Source: Gluconobacter vitians (GTDB taxonomy: Bacteria > Pseudomonadota > Alphaproteobacteria > Acetobacterales > Acetobacteraceae). Taken from it: 32,620 bases of DNA. The translations under genes and the position numbers were made by a program. The stretch spans positions 1 to 32,620 of the forward strand of contig NZ_JABCQG010000024.1 of the NCBI RefSeq assembly GCF_015244565.1. Direction: 5' to 3'. This document shows positions 15,995 through 24,124 of the stretch, one piece after another. The notes below the pieces were generated by a model. That model saw only the letters and a program-made list of their open reading frames with translations. It had not been told where the DNA came from and searched no databases. Position 1 is the stretch's first letter. The number at the start of each line of letters is the position of its first letter.

Positions 15995-16630
15995 ATGTCT
16001 CGTTTCTCAGACGATGCCACGCCCTCCCGTTTTCACCCCACCGAAGCTGATCTGATCGCCTATCGGGACCTGGCCCGTGCTCTTGGTGCTCCACCGAGCG
16101 AGGCCATCTGCCGGTATCTCGGCCCGGCGGGCCAGCATCTGGTGTTCATCGGTGAGTCCGGTCAGCGCGACTGGGCCCGCGTCGATACGCAGGCAAGGGC
16201 TCGCTGGCCTGATCTGCCGCCGACAGGAAAGATCGCGTCCAACGGCAAGACACTGGAATCCCTTCCCGAACGTGTCGTTTACCAGATCCTTGAGTCCTTG
16301 AAGCACGAGGATATGGAAATTGATCTCCATCAGCCGATCATGGCTGATCTCGGAGCGGAGAAGGCAGACCTGACATTGCGCAGGAGAAGTTCTGCCTGCT
16401 TTATCGAGGTTATCGGTTCTTGTGGACCCAACCGCATTACCCGGAACGACCACGAGTTGCGGGGGCTGGAGCGGTTTGAGCGGCGCGAAGCCTTTTACCG
16501 TCGAGTTGGGATCACCCCTGTCTGTATCTTTCTCGATCTTTTGGCGCGTCCGGAAGACCTGAAGGCACTCTGCCAGTCTCTGGTGGACCGGATCGCTGAC
16601 GACGGGCGTGACAAAGAGATGTCGCTCTAA
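15995..16630 (+). CDS. Possible PD-(D/E)XK-type nuclease, uncharacterised
   Basis: 211 residues, no signal peptide. The second half fits a small restriction-endonuclease-like core: a helix SLPERVVYQILESL with Glu92, then KADLTLRR (Asp125) and ACFIEVIG (Glu138) as two strands, then NDHELRGLERFERREAFYRR and GITPVCIFLD as the helix-strand that usually follows. The third catalytic position is Ile/Val rather than Lys, so the site is E-x-x or degenerate, as in some Vsr/DUF559-like proteins. The N-terminal about 80 residues are unrecognised. It lies behind the SNF2 helicase, so a helicase-nuclease pair is possible. The fold call comes from eye-level pattern only and could be wrong. Confidence 0.45.
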   Translation: MSRFSDDATPSRFHPTEADLIAYRDLARALGAPPSEAICRYLGPAGQHLVFIGESGQRDWARVDTQARARWPDLPPTGKIASNGKTLESLPERVVYQILESLKHEDMEIDLHQPIMADLGAEKADLTLRRRSSACFIEVIGSCGPNRITRNDHELRGLERFERREAFYRRVGITPVCIFLDLLARPEDLKALCQSLVDRIADDGRDKEMSL

Positions 16631-16873
16631 GAAGGACCGATGTCTGAGGCGTGGGATGACCGGAACTGGAGCTCCCGCGCCAGGAATGGTAGCGCAAGAC
16701 ATCAGTTTTGGTATCCGGCGAGGAACCGAACGGTGTCAAAAATCGCGAAAAAACCGTCTTGCTGTTTCAGGAATGTCTCATACCCTGATTTTAACAGGGA
16801 GACTGGCGCATGATTCGAGGCTCAAGCCCCGAGCATCGAGTGAAGTCAGCTTCCCTTCATGGAGGTTGTGACA

Positions 16874-16978
16874 ATGTCCGGAACAACAGCGGATGACGGA
16901 GATCTGAAAGCACTGCCTCGCCGGATCCGATGTTCAATCGGTTTCCCAAAACCGGAGCATCATCATGTCAGCGGCTAA
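16874..16978 (+). CDS. Possible 34-residue leader peptide, coupled to the membrane HTH gene
   Basis: An ATG with GGAGG eight bases upstream opens 34 codons (MSGTTADDGDLKALPRRIRC to a His-His-His-Val end). The ORF overlaps the next start codon (16965) by 14 bases in another frame. The good ribosome site and overlap suggest translational coupling, because the downstream start itself has no strong site. It could equally be a non-functional ORF. The preceding 243 bases (16631-16873) contain no gene I can support. Confidence 0.4.
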   Translation: MSGTTADDGDLKALPRRIRCSIGFPKPEHHHVSG

Positions 16979-17306
16979 AAGAAAAACTGTCGCAATAGAG
17001 CCTCGTGGGTCGTTACGTTACGCGGCTGCTGCGGCGTATATCGGCATCGCTGAAGGAACGTTGCGGAACCAGCATGAGGCGTTGGGAATCCGGTCGTTAA
17101 AAATTGGCCGGGTCCGGTGTTTTCGTATAGAGGATCTGGATGATTTTATTGCGAGGAAGATTCTGGAAACAGAGAGAAAGCAGCTCCGGAAAAAGCGGCG
17201 GGGGCGCGGGGAGAGTTTGCTCTTCAGTCCGGATTTCAGTTTCTGGATTGTGATCGCAGCACTATTGCTTGTGGCTCTGATCAGGCTGTCATTTCTGACA
17301 GCCTGA
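16965..17306 (+). CDS. Excisionase-like HTH protein with C-terminal membrane segment
   Basis: 113 residues. Residues about 16-65 are a MerR/AlpA-like helix-turn-helix: GSLRYAAAAAYIGIAEGTLRN, then the wing SLKIGRVRCFRIEDLDDFI, as in excisionase-type (HTH_17) proteins. A strongly basic linker follows (KQLRKKRRGRG). The C-terminus is hydrophobic (FSFWIVIAALLLVALIRLSFL), a single membrane helix with the HTH predicted on the cytoplasmic side. Ordinary excisionases have no membrane anchor. It converges on the integrase with only eight bases between stop codons, the expected place for a recombination directionality factor, so a DNA-tethering or membrane-linked excision control role is an inference. 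Confidence 0.65.
   Translation: MSAAKRKTVAIEPRGSLRYAAAAAYIGIAEGTLRNQHEALGIRSLKIGRVRCFRIEDLDDFIARKILETERKQLRKKRRGRGESLLFSPDFSFWIVIAALLLVALIRLSFLTA
17281..17306. terminator. 11-bp perfect hairpin between convergent HTH and integrase genes
   Basis: TCAGGCTGTCA-TTTC-TGACAGCCTGA is a perfect stem that includes the HTH gene's stop codon. No T run follows, but the location between convergent genes and the strength of the stem suggest bidirectional termination. Confidence 0.55.
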
Positions 17307-17314
17307 CGGAAACG

Positions 17315-18424
17315 CTATTCTTTATTGAAAGAATTAAGCTTTTCATATGCGATTGCTTTCGCGGCCAGATCTTCCGTATGGGGCTGGTAGTACCTGTCCA
17401 GAGACTTGATATCCTTGTGACCCGTCACGCGGCGAAGTTCGAGCGGGTTCGTGTAAATCTTTGCGAGACGGCTCGTCGCTTCATGGCGAAGGTCATGAAA
17501 CGTGAGATCCCTGAGACCTGCTTTCTTCGTCATCCGCCCGAACCGGACGGAGAAAGCGTCCTTGCTGCCAATGTCAAAGACGAGATCGCCCGGCCGGGCG
17601 GATTTGCGTTGTGCCTGAAGGGCCCGCAGCAGGCGGGTCGCACCGGGTGTCAGCGGACGGATTTCCGGACCACGTTCGATGGCACGATGCATCGTCTTCG
17701 TTTTTTCCAAGGATAAAGCGTGACGATCAAAATCGACGTCACGCCAACGGAGTGTCAGGGCTTCCTCCCGTCGGGTGCCTTGTTCAATGGCGAATTGGAC
17801 GAAGGTTACATCATCAGGCCAGGGCGATGTTGCCATGGCTTCCAGCAGGCGGTCGTATTCATCGCCAATGAGACGGCGATTGCGCTTCTTGTCTGCGCCA
17901 GCGGGCCGCTTGACTGCCGTTGCGGCAGCCGGGTTTTTTGAAAAGGGCAGGTCCCACTCCGCGATCGCATGCTGGCAGATCGCGGCCAACAGGTTGAGCC
18001 GTTTGACGACCGTCGCGGCGCTATATTTCTCAGCCAGCCGGTCCCGAAAGCCACGAACTGCCGTCGGGGTCAGATCGACCAGTGGCAGCTGTGCAATCTC
18101 GTCCTGAAGAATGGAGGGGATGTGACCCTTGCGGTCGTTGTCCCGTGTCTGCATTTCTTCACGCACATAGCGGTCGACCAGTTCATGGACGGTCTGACGC
18201 TCCAGCGGACGCGTATCCTGAAACTGCCCGAGTTCGAGTTTGGCAGCGGTCGTATCCAGCCAGCGTCGAGCCAGTTTGGCTGACGAGAAGGTCTGGTGGA
18301 TTCTCTCGCCGCCGGCGATGCGCTTGCGGGCCCGATACTGGCCTTTGCCGCGATACTCCACTCCTGCCGGGAGGGGACGGCCTGTCGCAGGATCGATTTT
18401 AGCAGAAGTGATTCGGTCTTTCAT
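17315..18424 (-). CDS. Tyrosine recombinase (phage-type integrase)
   Basis: 369 residues from the ATG at 18424, which has AGGCGAGG upstream; a longer frame to 18460 adds 12 unlikely residues. The N-terminal 75 residues include an arm-binding-like part (GKGQYRARKRIAGGERIHQTF). A core-binding SAM-like domain (about 76-170) is followed by the catalytic domain with Arg218 in EQGTRREEALTLRW, Lys241/243, HDLRHEATSRL (His310, Arg313), TGHKDIKSLDRYY (His336, Tyr345/346). All six positions are present, so it looks active. It sits beside the 3' end of tRNA-Glu, pointing away from it, the standard layout of an integrase that uses that tRNA as attachment site. Confidence 0.93.
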   Translation of the reverse strand: MKDRITSAKIDPATGRPLPAGVEYRGKGQYRARKRIAGGERIHQTFSSAKLARRWLDTTAAKLELGQFQDTRPLERQTVHELVDRYVREEMQTRDNDRKGHIPSILQDEIAQLPLVDLTPTAVRGFRDRLAEKYSAATVVKRLNLLAAICQHAIAEWDLPFSKNPAAATAVKRPAGADKKRNRRLIGDEYDRLLEAMATSPWPDDVTFVQFAIEQGTRREEALTLRWRDVDFDRHALSLEKTKTMHRAIERGPEIRPLTPGATRLLRALQAQRKSARPGDLVFDIGSKDAFSVRFGRMTKKAGLRDLTFHDLRHEATSRLAKIYTNPLELRRVTGHKDIKSLDRYYQPHTEDLAAKAIAYEKLNSFNKE

Positions 18425-18437
18425 GGTGAGCCTCGCC

Positions 18438-18519
18438 TGGGCCCAGCATAGCCTTTTCATGGGCCCATTGGGACCATGTGCTTATCGTCTTTTTTGGCGA
18501 TGGGCCCAAGGTGGGCCCA
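18438..18519. repeat. Four TGGGCCCA palindromes upstream of the integrase
   Basis: Identical 8-base palindromes lie at 18438-18445, 18460-18467, 18501-18508 and 18512-18519. The start-to-start distances are 22, 41 and 11 bases, close to 2, 4 and 1 helical turns, so they face one side of the DNA. They cover the integrase start and promoter and lie between integrase and attachment site. Likely binding sites for integrase arms, an excisionase, or an autoregulator. Confidence 0.6.
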
Positions 18520-18567
18520 AAAGCAGTCAATCATTCCATGACCAAAACTCTAAGTCATTGGAAAGAT

Positions 18568-18643
18568 TGGCGTCCCGTACGGGATTCGAACCCGTGTTGC
18601 CGCCGTGAAAGGGCGGTGTCCTAGGCCTCTAGACGAACGGGAC
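18568..18643 (-). tRNA. tRNA-Glu (anticodon TTC)
   Basis: 76 bases including an encoded CCA. The acceptor stem is GTCCCGT/ACGGGAC, the anticodon arm CCGCC-CTTTCAC-GGCGG carries TTC, and the T arm contains GGTTCGAATCC. It reads leftwards, so its 3' end faces the integrase and is the probable attachment site of the element to its left. Confidence 0.95.
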
Positions 18644-18684
18644 TGGAGGCGTGAGCGGGTGTATAGGGGCGGCTCCTGCGTCCG

Positions 18685-20484
18685 TCAAGCGGGGGCAGCG
18701 TCAGAAATGAAAAAAGACAGATTTTTTCTCTCTTGCCATGTCTCGGCCCGCAACGTGCCTGCGACATGCACCAGTGGCATGGAGCGGTCTTCCAACAGAG
18801 CGGCGAAGGGTTTGTCCGCTGCACGGAAGACCAGGCCGCGCAGGCGTGTGCCTCCGTCCTCGCCTTGCAGGATGACGCGCAGGGTGTTGCCGTCCTTGCC
18901 GATACGCTCGCTTTTGACGCAGCGGACATTGCTGATGGCGAGGACAGGCTCCTCGTTGCCGGGGCCGAAGGGTTCCAGCCGGGCGAGCTGGTCAGCGACC
19001 GCGATGGAGGCGCCGACCAGGGTCATGATGCCGTCGAGCTTCAGGGCGTCCTGTTTGGGGAGGATGAGGGCGCCGGAGAGCTGTGTGTCGAGCCAGTTGT
19101 GGAATTCGTCGGCACGATCGGCAGAAAGCGAGAAGCCGGCGGCCATGGCGTGGCCGCCACCGGTGAGGAGCAGGCCGTTCTGGCGGGCGGCGATGATGGC
19201 GGTTCCGAGATCCAGTCCGGGCACGGAGCGGGCCGAGCCCTTGATGACGCCATCCGTCAGGGCGGCGACGAGGGCAGGACGGTTGTAGCGCTCCTTCAGG
19301 CGGCCTGCGACGATGCCGACAACGCCGGGATGCCATGTTTCACCATGCAGGAAAATGACGGCGTGGCCCGCATCGAGCTGCTGCTGGGCCTGCTCCATGG
19401 CAGAATCGAGGATTGTGGATTCGACGGTCTGGCGCTGGCGGTTGACGCGGTCGAGCTGCTCGGCGAGGGCGCGGGCTTCCACGACATCGTCAGACAGCAG
19501 GAGTTTCAGGCCCAGATCGGCCTGTGCGATGCGGCCACCGGCATTGATGCGCGGGCCGAGGGCAAAGCCGCAGGCCATGGCGCTGGCTTCTTCCTTCACG
19601 CCTGCGACGGAAGAAAGCGTGGCCAGCCCGAGACGCTCGCCGCGGGACATGACGCGCAGGCCCTGCATGACCAGCGCGCGGTTCAGGCCGGTCAGGGGCA
19701 TGACGTCGCAGATGGTGGCCAGTGCCGTGAGGTCGAGGCGTTTGAGCAGGTCGGGAATGACCTGACCTTCGTCGAACCAATTGGTGCGGCGCAGGTGGCG
19801 GATCGTGGCGACCATGGTGAGGAAGGCGACGGCCGTGGCGCAGATGCTGCCCAGACCGGACGTGCAGTCCAGACGGTTCGGGTTGACCACGATGCCTTTC
19901 GGCAGGGCCGCGCCGTCGGGTTTGTGGTGATCGAGGACGATGATATCAGCGCGGTCGGTCAGGCCGTTAAGGATGTCAATCGCTGCCGTGCCGCAGTCGA
20001 TGCAGACCAGAAGGGTGGCGCCCTGGGAGAGCAGGTTCTCAAGGGCTGCGGTGTTGGGGCCGTAGCCTTCGGTCAGGCGGTCGGGGATGTGGGTGCTGAC
20101 GGTGCAACCGAGTTCGCGCAGCGTGTCGCAGACAAGGGCGGTTCCGCAGGCGCCGTCCACGTCGTAGTCACCGAACAGGCCAACATGCTCACGATTGCGC
20201 ACGGCCTGTGCGAGACGTTCGGCAGCCTGATCCATGTCCTGCAGGCAGGACGGGTCGGGCATGGCGTCGCGCAGGCGTGGATTGAGAAAGGAGGAGGCGT
20301 CGTGTGATGCGACGCCTCGTGCCGAGAGGATACGGGCCAGAAGTTCAGGAATGCCGGCCTGCTGGGCCAGACCGAGAGCCAAGCGGTTGTCAGCTTCCGC
20401 CAGGCGGGGATCCCGCCAGATCCAGCGGCGGTGTCCTGCACTTCGGGTTACGCCGAGGACGGCACCCGTATCATCTGCGAGCAT
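18685..20484 (-). CDS. recJ: Single-stranded-DNA-specific exonuclease RecJ
   Basis: 599 residues, full length for the family. The DHH phosphoesterase core has FGDYDVDG (104-111) and VLDHHKP (DHH at 185-187); a DHHA1 domain with GINAGGR-type and GGGHAMAAG motifs follows, then an OB-like C-terminus. It degrades ssDNA 5' to 3' in recombination and mismatch repair. The start has GGAG five bases upstream, inside the 10-base gap after glpX, so it is the last gene of the alaC-hom-glpX-recJ operon. Confidence 0.95.
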   Translation of the reverse strand: MLADDTGAVLGVTRSAGHRRWIWRDPRLAEADNRLALGLAQQAGIPELLARILSARGVASHDASSFLNPRLRDAMPDPSCLQDMDQAAERLAQAVRNREHVGLFGDYDVDGACGTALVCDTLRELGCTVSTHIPDRLTEGYGPNTAALENLLSQGATLLVCIDCGTAAIDILNGLTDRADIIVLDHHKPDGAALPKGIVVNPNRLDCTSGLGSICATAVAFLTMVATIRHLRRTNWFDEGQVIPDLLKRLDLTALATICDVMPLTGLNRALVMQGLRVMSRGERLGLATLSSVAGVKEEASAMACGFALGPRINAGGRIAQADLGLKLLLSDDVVEARALAEQLDRVNRQRQTVESTILDSAMEQAQQQLDAGHAVIFLHGETWHPGVVGIVAGRLKERYNRPALVAALTDGVIKGSARSVPGLDLGTAIIAARQNGLLLTGGGHAMAAGFSLSADRADEFHNWLDTQLSGALILPKQDALKLDGIMTLVGASIAVADQLARLEPFGPGNEEPVLAISNVRCVKSERIGKDGNTLRVILQGEDGGTRLRGLVFRAADKPFAALLEDRSMPLVHVAGTLRAETWQERKNLSFFISDAAPA

Positions 20485-20494
20485 GGTTCTCCGT

Positions 20495-21496
20495 TCAGGA
20501 AGCGGCTTTTGCCTTCGGTTTGAAGGTATGGTGGCTTTCTATATAGCGCACCGTGCCGGATTTTGAACGCATGACGATGGAATGGGTGCGGGCCCGGGTC
20601 GGGCTCGGACGTTCCACGCCCTTCAGGAGCGGGCCGGAGGTGACGCCTGTTGCGGAGAACAGGACGTGGCCGGACGCCATGTCGTGCAGGAAAAGCTTGC
20701 GGGCCGGGTCGAGGCCATTGGCCATTTCGCGGGCACGCTCGCGCTGGGTGTCATCTTCAAACAGAAGGCGGCCCTGCATCTGGCCTTCCATGCAGCGAAT
20801 GGCTGCGGCGGCCAGAACGCCTTCGGGAGCACCACCAGAACCGGCATAAAGATCCACGCCACTGCCGTCGATACAGGTGGCGATGGCCGCTGCCACGTCA
20901 CCGTCGCTCAGGAGCATGACGCGCGCGCCGGCTTCGCGGGCATGGGCGATCATCTCTTCATGTCTTTCGCGGTCAAGTGCGCAGAGAACCATGTCCGAGA
21001 CATTGCGCTTCTTGGCCTTGGCCAGCGAACGGAGGTTGTTGCCGATCGAGGCATCCAGATCCACCACGCCTTCGGGCAGGTCGGGGCCTACGACAATCTT
21101 TTCCATGTAAATGTCAGGCGCGTGGAGGAACTTGCCGCGTTCGGCGAGAGCCACGACCGTCAGGGCGTTGGGCAGGCTTTTGGCGCACAGATTGGTGCCT
21201 TCGAGCGGATCGACCGCGATGTCCATGGCCGGGCCGCCGGAGCCGACTTTCTCACCGATATAGAGCATCGGTGCTTCGTCCATCTCGCCTTCGCCGATGG
21301 TGACGACGCCATCGATGGCGACGGTGTCGAATGCAGCGCGCATGGCCTGCACGGCGGCGCCGTCGGCTTCGTTCTTCTGGCCGCGGCCGGTCCAGTGGGC
21401 GGAGGCGATCGCGGCTGCTTCCGTTACACGGACGAGCTCGAGAGCAAGATTGCGGTCAGTGACGCGGTACGGGAGAACATTCTGAGGGTCGATCAC
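20495..21496 (-). CDS. glpX: Class II fructose-1,6-bisphosphatase
   Basis: 333 residues, typical GlpX length. Diagnostic motifs include TEAAAIASAHWTGRG near the N-terminus, DGVVTIGEGEMDEAPML, AVDPLEGTNLCAK with the metal-binding Asp and Glu, and SGGAPEGVLAAAA. It removes the C1 phosphate from fructose-1,6-bisphosphate in gluconeogenesis and the pentose phosphate cycle, important in acetic acid bacteria that rely on the latter. The start overlaps the end of hom by four bases (ATGA), so translation is coupled. Confidence 0.95.
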   Translation of the reverse strand: MIDPQNVLPYRVTDRNLALELVRVTEAAAIASAHWTGRGQKNEADGAAVQAMRAAFDTVAIDGVVTIGEGEMDEAPMLYIGEKVGSGGPAMDIAVDPLEGTNLCAKSLPNALTVVALAERGKFLHAPDIYMEKIVVGPDLPEGVVDLDASIGNNLRSLAKAKKRNVSDMVLCALDRERHEEMIAHAREAGARVMLLSDGDVAAAIATCIDGSGVDLYAGSGGAPEGVLAAAAIRCMEGQMQGRLLFEDDTQRERAREMANGLDPARKLFLHDMASGHVLFSATGVTSGPLLKGVERPSPTRARTHSIVMRSKSGTVRYIESHHTFKPKAKAAS

Positions 21497-22782
21497 GCAA
21501 GGGGATCCTCGATTTTGAGCACCAGTGGCTTTCCTGTCACGACAGGAAGAGCTGCAAGCGCTGTGGCAGCTGCATGGATGGCCTTTTCAGGAACCTGATG
21601 GGTTACGATCGCCAGGTCAGCACATCCTGTTGCAGCATCATGCTGGGAAACAAAGTGAACAGAGACATCATGGTCCCGAAGAACCGATGTCAGGTCAGCC
21701 ATTACGCCCGAACGGTCCTGAACGTTCACACGTAAATAAAATGCACTGTTCAAATCAGCGAGATTCGCGCAGGTGATGGGGCCCGGAACGGACTGCGTGC
21801 CCCAGACGGGAATGGCGCTCCCACGGGCCAGATCGATCAGATCGGCGACCACGGCGCTGGCGGTCGGGCCTTCGCCGGCACCGCGACCGGAAATGGTCAT
21901 GGGACCGCTGAACACGCCCTGTGTGGAGACGGCGTTGAACACGCCTTCGACGGCGGCGATGGGAGCACTGGCCGGGACGAGGCATGGACGCACCCAGGCG
22001 GCGACGGTGCCGTTTTCAGCCTGCCGGGCCATGCCGAGCAGTTTGATGCGGTATCCGAGCTGGTCGGCGAATTTCAGATCGGTCGCCGTGATGTCGCGGA
22101 TGCCCTGAACGGACAGGGTGTCGAACGCGACGGGTTGGAAAGCCAGACCGGCGAGGATGGCCAGCTTATGCGCCGTGTCCCAGCCATCCACGTCCGTTGA
22201 AGGTTCGGCTTCGGCATAGCCCTTGGCCTGCGCTTCGGTCAGGACGTCCGTGAAGTCCCGGCCCGTGGCGCGCATTTCGGTCAGGATGTAGTTGCAGGTG
22301 CCGTTCAGGATGCCGCCGACGCTGAGCAGACGATCGGCCGCCAGTCCTTCGCGGACGAGCTTGATGGCGGGGATGCCACCCGCCACGGCTGCCTCGAACA
22401 GGAGGGGGGCATTCTTTTCGGAGGACAGGCGGCTGAGACGGTCGCCATGCAAAGCCACGAGTGCCTTGTTGGCGGTCACGACCGGCAGGCCGCGTTCGAG
22501 CGCGGTGCGCACCATGTCGCGTGCCGGGCCTTCGGAGCCGCCGATGAGTTCGACGGCGACGTCAATCTCCGGGTCCTGCGCCACGGCGGTGGCGCTGTCG
22601 TGCCAGCGCATGGCGGACAGGTCCACGCCGCGGTCGCGGGTACGGTCCCGGGCCGTGATGGCCACGACTTCGATCGGCCGGCCGGCCCGGGCGGTAATCA
22701 TGTCAGCGTTCTCACGCAGGAGACGAATGACACCGATCCCGACAGTCCCGAGTCCAGCCAGTCCGATCCGCAGTGGTTTCAC
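21493..22782 (-). CDS. hom: Homoserine dehydrogenase
   Basis: 429 residues. An N-terminal Rossmann domain begins MKPLRIGLAGLGTVGIGVIRLL; the catalytic domain includes NGTCNYILTEM and the AYAEAEPSTDVDGWDTAHKL substrate region (GYAEAEPSTDVDGWD). A C-terminal ACT domain (FYLRVNVQDRSGVMADLTSVL) suggests feedback control by threonine. It makes homoserine from aspartate semialdehyde. The start overlaps alaC by four bases and its end overlaps glpX by four bases. Confidence 0.95.
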   Translation of the reverse strand: MKPLRIGLAGLGTVGIGVIRLLRENADMITARAGRPIEVVAITARDRTRDRGVDLSAMRWHDSATAVAQDPEIDVAVELIGGSEGPARDMVRTALERGLPVVTANKALVALHGDRLSRLSSEKNAPLLFEAAVAGGIPAIKLVREGLAADRLLSVGGILNGTCNYILTEMRATGRDFTDVLTEAQAKGYAEAEPSTDVDGWDTAHKLAILAGLAFQPVAFDTLSVQGIRDITATDLKFADQLGYRIKLLGMARQAENGTVAAWVRPCLVPASAPIAAVEGVFNAVSTQGVFSGPMTISGRGAGEGPTASAVVADLIDLARGSAIPVWGTQSVPGPITCANLADLNSAFYLRVNVQDRSGVMADLTSVLRDHDVSVHFVSQHDAATGCADLAIVTHQVPEKAIHAAATALAALPVVTGKPLVLKIEDPLA

Positions 22783-24005
22783 GATGATGCAGCTCCAAGA
22801 AGATCAGCGGTTCCGGCCCCGGCGCCGTGCCGGGACATGAAGCCCTTGATGGCCCGCGTCGCCTGACGCAGCCGCTGGGTGTTTTCGACAAGTCCGATCC
22901 GGACAAAGCCCTCGCCGTATTCCCCGAATCCGAGGCCGGGCGCAACCGCAACTCCTGCTTCCATGAGAAGCAGCTTGGAGAAGGCGACGCTGCCCATTTC
23001 GGCGAAAGCGGGCGGGATGGGGGCCCAGGCGAACATCGAGCCTGCCGGTGCGGGGACGTCCCATCCTGCGCTCTGAAGGCCGCGCAGCAGCACGTCGCGG
23101 CGGTCCTTGTACATGGCGCGGATTTCGGAAACGTAGTCCTGCGGGCCGTTCAGGGCGGCGACGGATGCGACCTGGATCGGGGTGAACGCGCCGTAATCCA
23201 GATAGGACTTGATGCGCGTCAGGGCCTGGATCAGGCGCGGGTTGCCAACCGCAAAGCCCATGCGCCAGCCTGCCATGGAATAAGTCTTGGACATGGACGT
23301 GAACTCGACGGCCACGTCCTTTGCGCCCGGAACGGCGAGAAGGGACGGGGGCGGTTCATTCTCGTTGAAATAGATTTCCGCGTAAGCCAGATCGGACAGG
23401 ATCCAGATCTCTTCCCGACGCGCGAAGGCCACCAGCTCCTTGTAGAAATCAAGGTTCGCGACAAAGGCCGTCGGGTTGGACGGGAAGTTGACGATCAGGG
23501 CCGTCGGCTTGGGGACCGAGTGCCGGACGGCACGCTCGAGGGCGCGGAGCATATCTTCGTCCGGCGTGGCCGGGATCGAACGGACGGAGGCGCCGGCGAT
23601 AATGAAGCCGAACTGGTGGATCGGGTAGGACGGGTTCGGGACCAGGATCGTGTCGCCGGGGCTCGTGATGGCAGCGGCCAGATTGGCCAGGCCTTCCTTG
23701 GAGCCGAGGGTCGCGATGATTTCGGTTTCCGGGTCCAGCGAGACGTTGAACCGGCGCTCGTAATAATTCGCCATGGCCTTGCGCAGGCCCGGGATGCCAC
23801 GGCTGACGGAATAGCCATGCGCGCGCGGATTGCCGACTGTCTCGATCAGTTTCTGCACGACGTGAGCCGGGGGCGCACTGTCGGGGTTGCCCATGCCCAG
23901 ATCGATGATGTCGTCACCGGCGGCTCGCGCGGCGGCCTTGGCCTTGTTCACTTCAGCGAACACATAGGGCGGCAGGCGGCGGATGCGGTGGAACTCTTCG
24001 GTCAT
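22779..24005 (-). CDS. alaC: AlaC-like alanine/aspartate-family aminotransferase
   Basis: 408 residues of a fold-type I PLP aminotransferase. It begins IRRLPPYVFAEVNKAK and has GYSVSRGIPGLRKAM, TLGSKEGLANL, VPNPSYPIHQFG, NFPSNPTA and the PLP-lysine motif SMSKTYSMAGWRMGF. Order and wording match E. coli AlaC (YfdZ) closely. Similar proteins are often named LL-diaminopimelate aminotransferase in databases, but linkage to hom and the AlaC-type motifs favour pyruvate/alanine transamination. First gene of the operon; the upstream 24006-24124 gap likely holds its promoter. Confidence 0.85.
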   Translation of the reverse strand: MTEEFHRIRRLPPYVFAEVNKAKAAARAAGDDIIDLGMGNPDSAPPAHVVQKLIETVGNPRAHGYSVSRGIPGLRKAMANYYERRFNVSLDPETEIIATLGSKEGLANLAAAITSPGDTILVPNPSYPIHQFGFIIAGASVRSIPATPDEDMLRALERAVRHSVPKPTALIVNFPSNPTAFVANLDFYKELVAFARREEIWILSDLAYAEIYFNENEPPPSLLAVPGAKDVAVEFTSMSKTYSMAGWRMGFAVGNPRLIQALTRIKSYLDYGAFTPIQVASVAALNGPQDYVSEIRAMYKDRRDVLLRGLQSAGWDVPAPAGSMFAWAPIPPAFAEMGSVAFSKLLLMEAGVAVAPGLGFGEYGEGFVRIGLVENTQRLRQATRAIKGFMSRHGAGAGTADLLGAASS

Positions 24006-24124
24006 GACCAGCTCTGGGACAGAGGGTGAAAGGGAGCAGCGACGATAGACAGGTTTTTTCAGGAGTGGAACAGCCTGACTGTGCCTGATTTCACAATGTC
24101 ATTTTCCGGCCATTTTCCCCCGCG

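Noticed and set aside
12524-16630. DISARM, BREX or Zorya defence system
   Set aside because: The SNF2 helicase and a possible nuclease alone do not meet any of these; DrmA/B, BrxC/PglZ or ZorAB-like proteins are absent.
18733-20307. Long plus-strand frame opposite recJ
   Set aside because: Antisense shadow of a well-supported gene; composition is typical of reverse-frame GC-rich sequence.
22827-24029. Plus-strand frame of 400 codons opposite alaC
   Set aside because: Antisense shadow; alaC is unambiguous on the minus strand.
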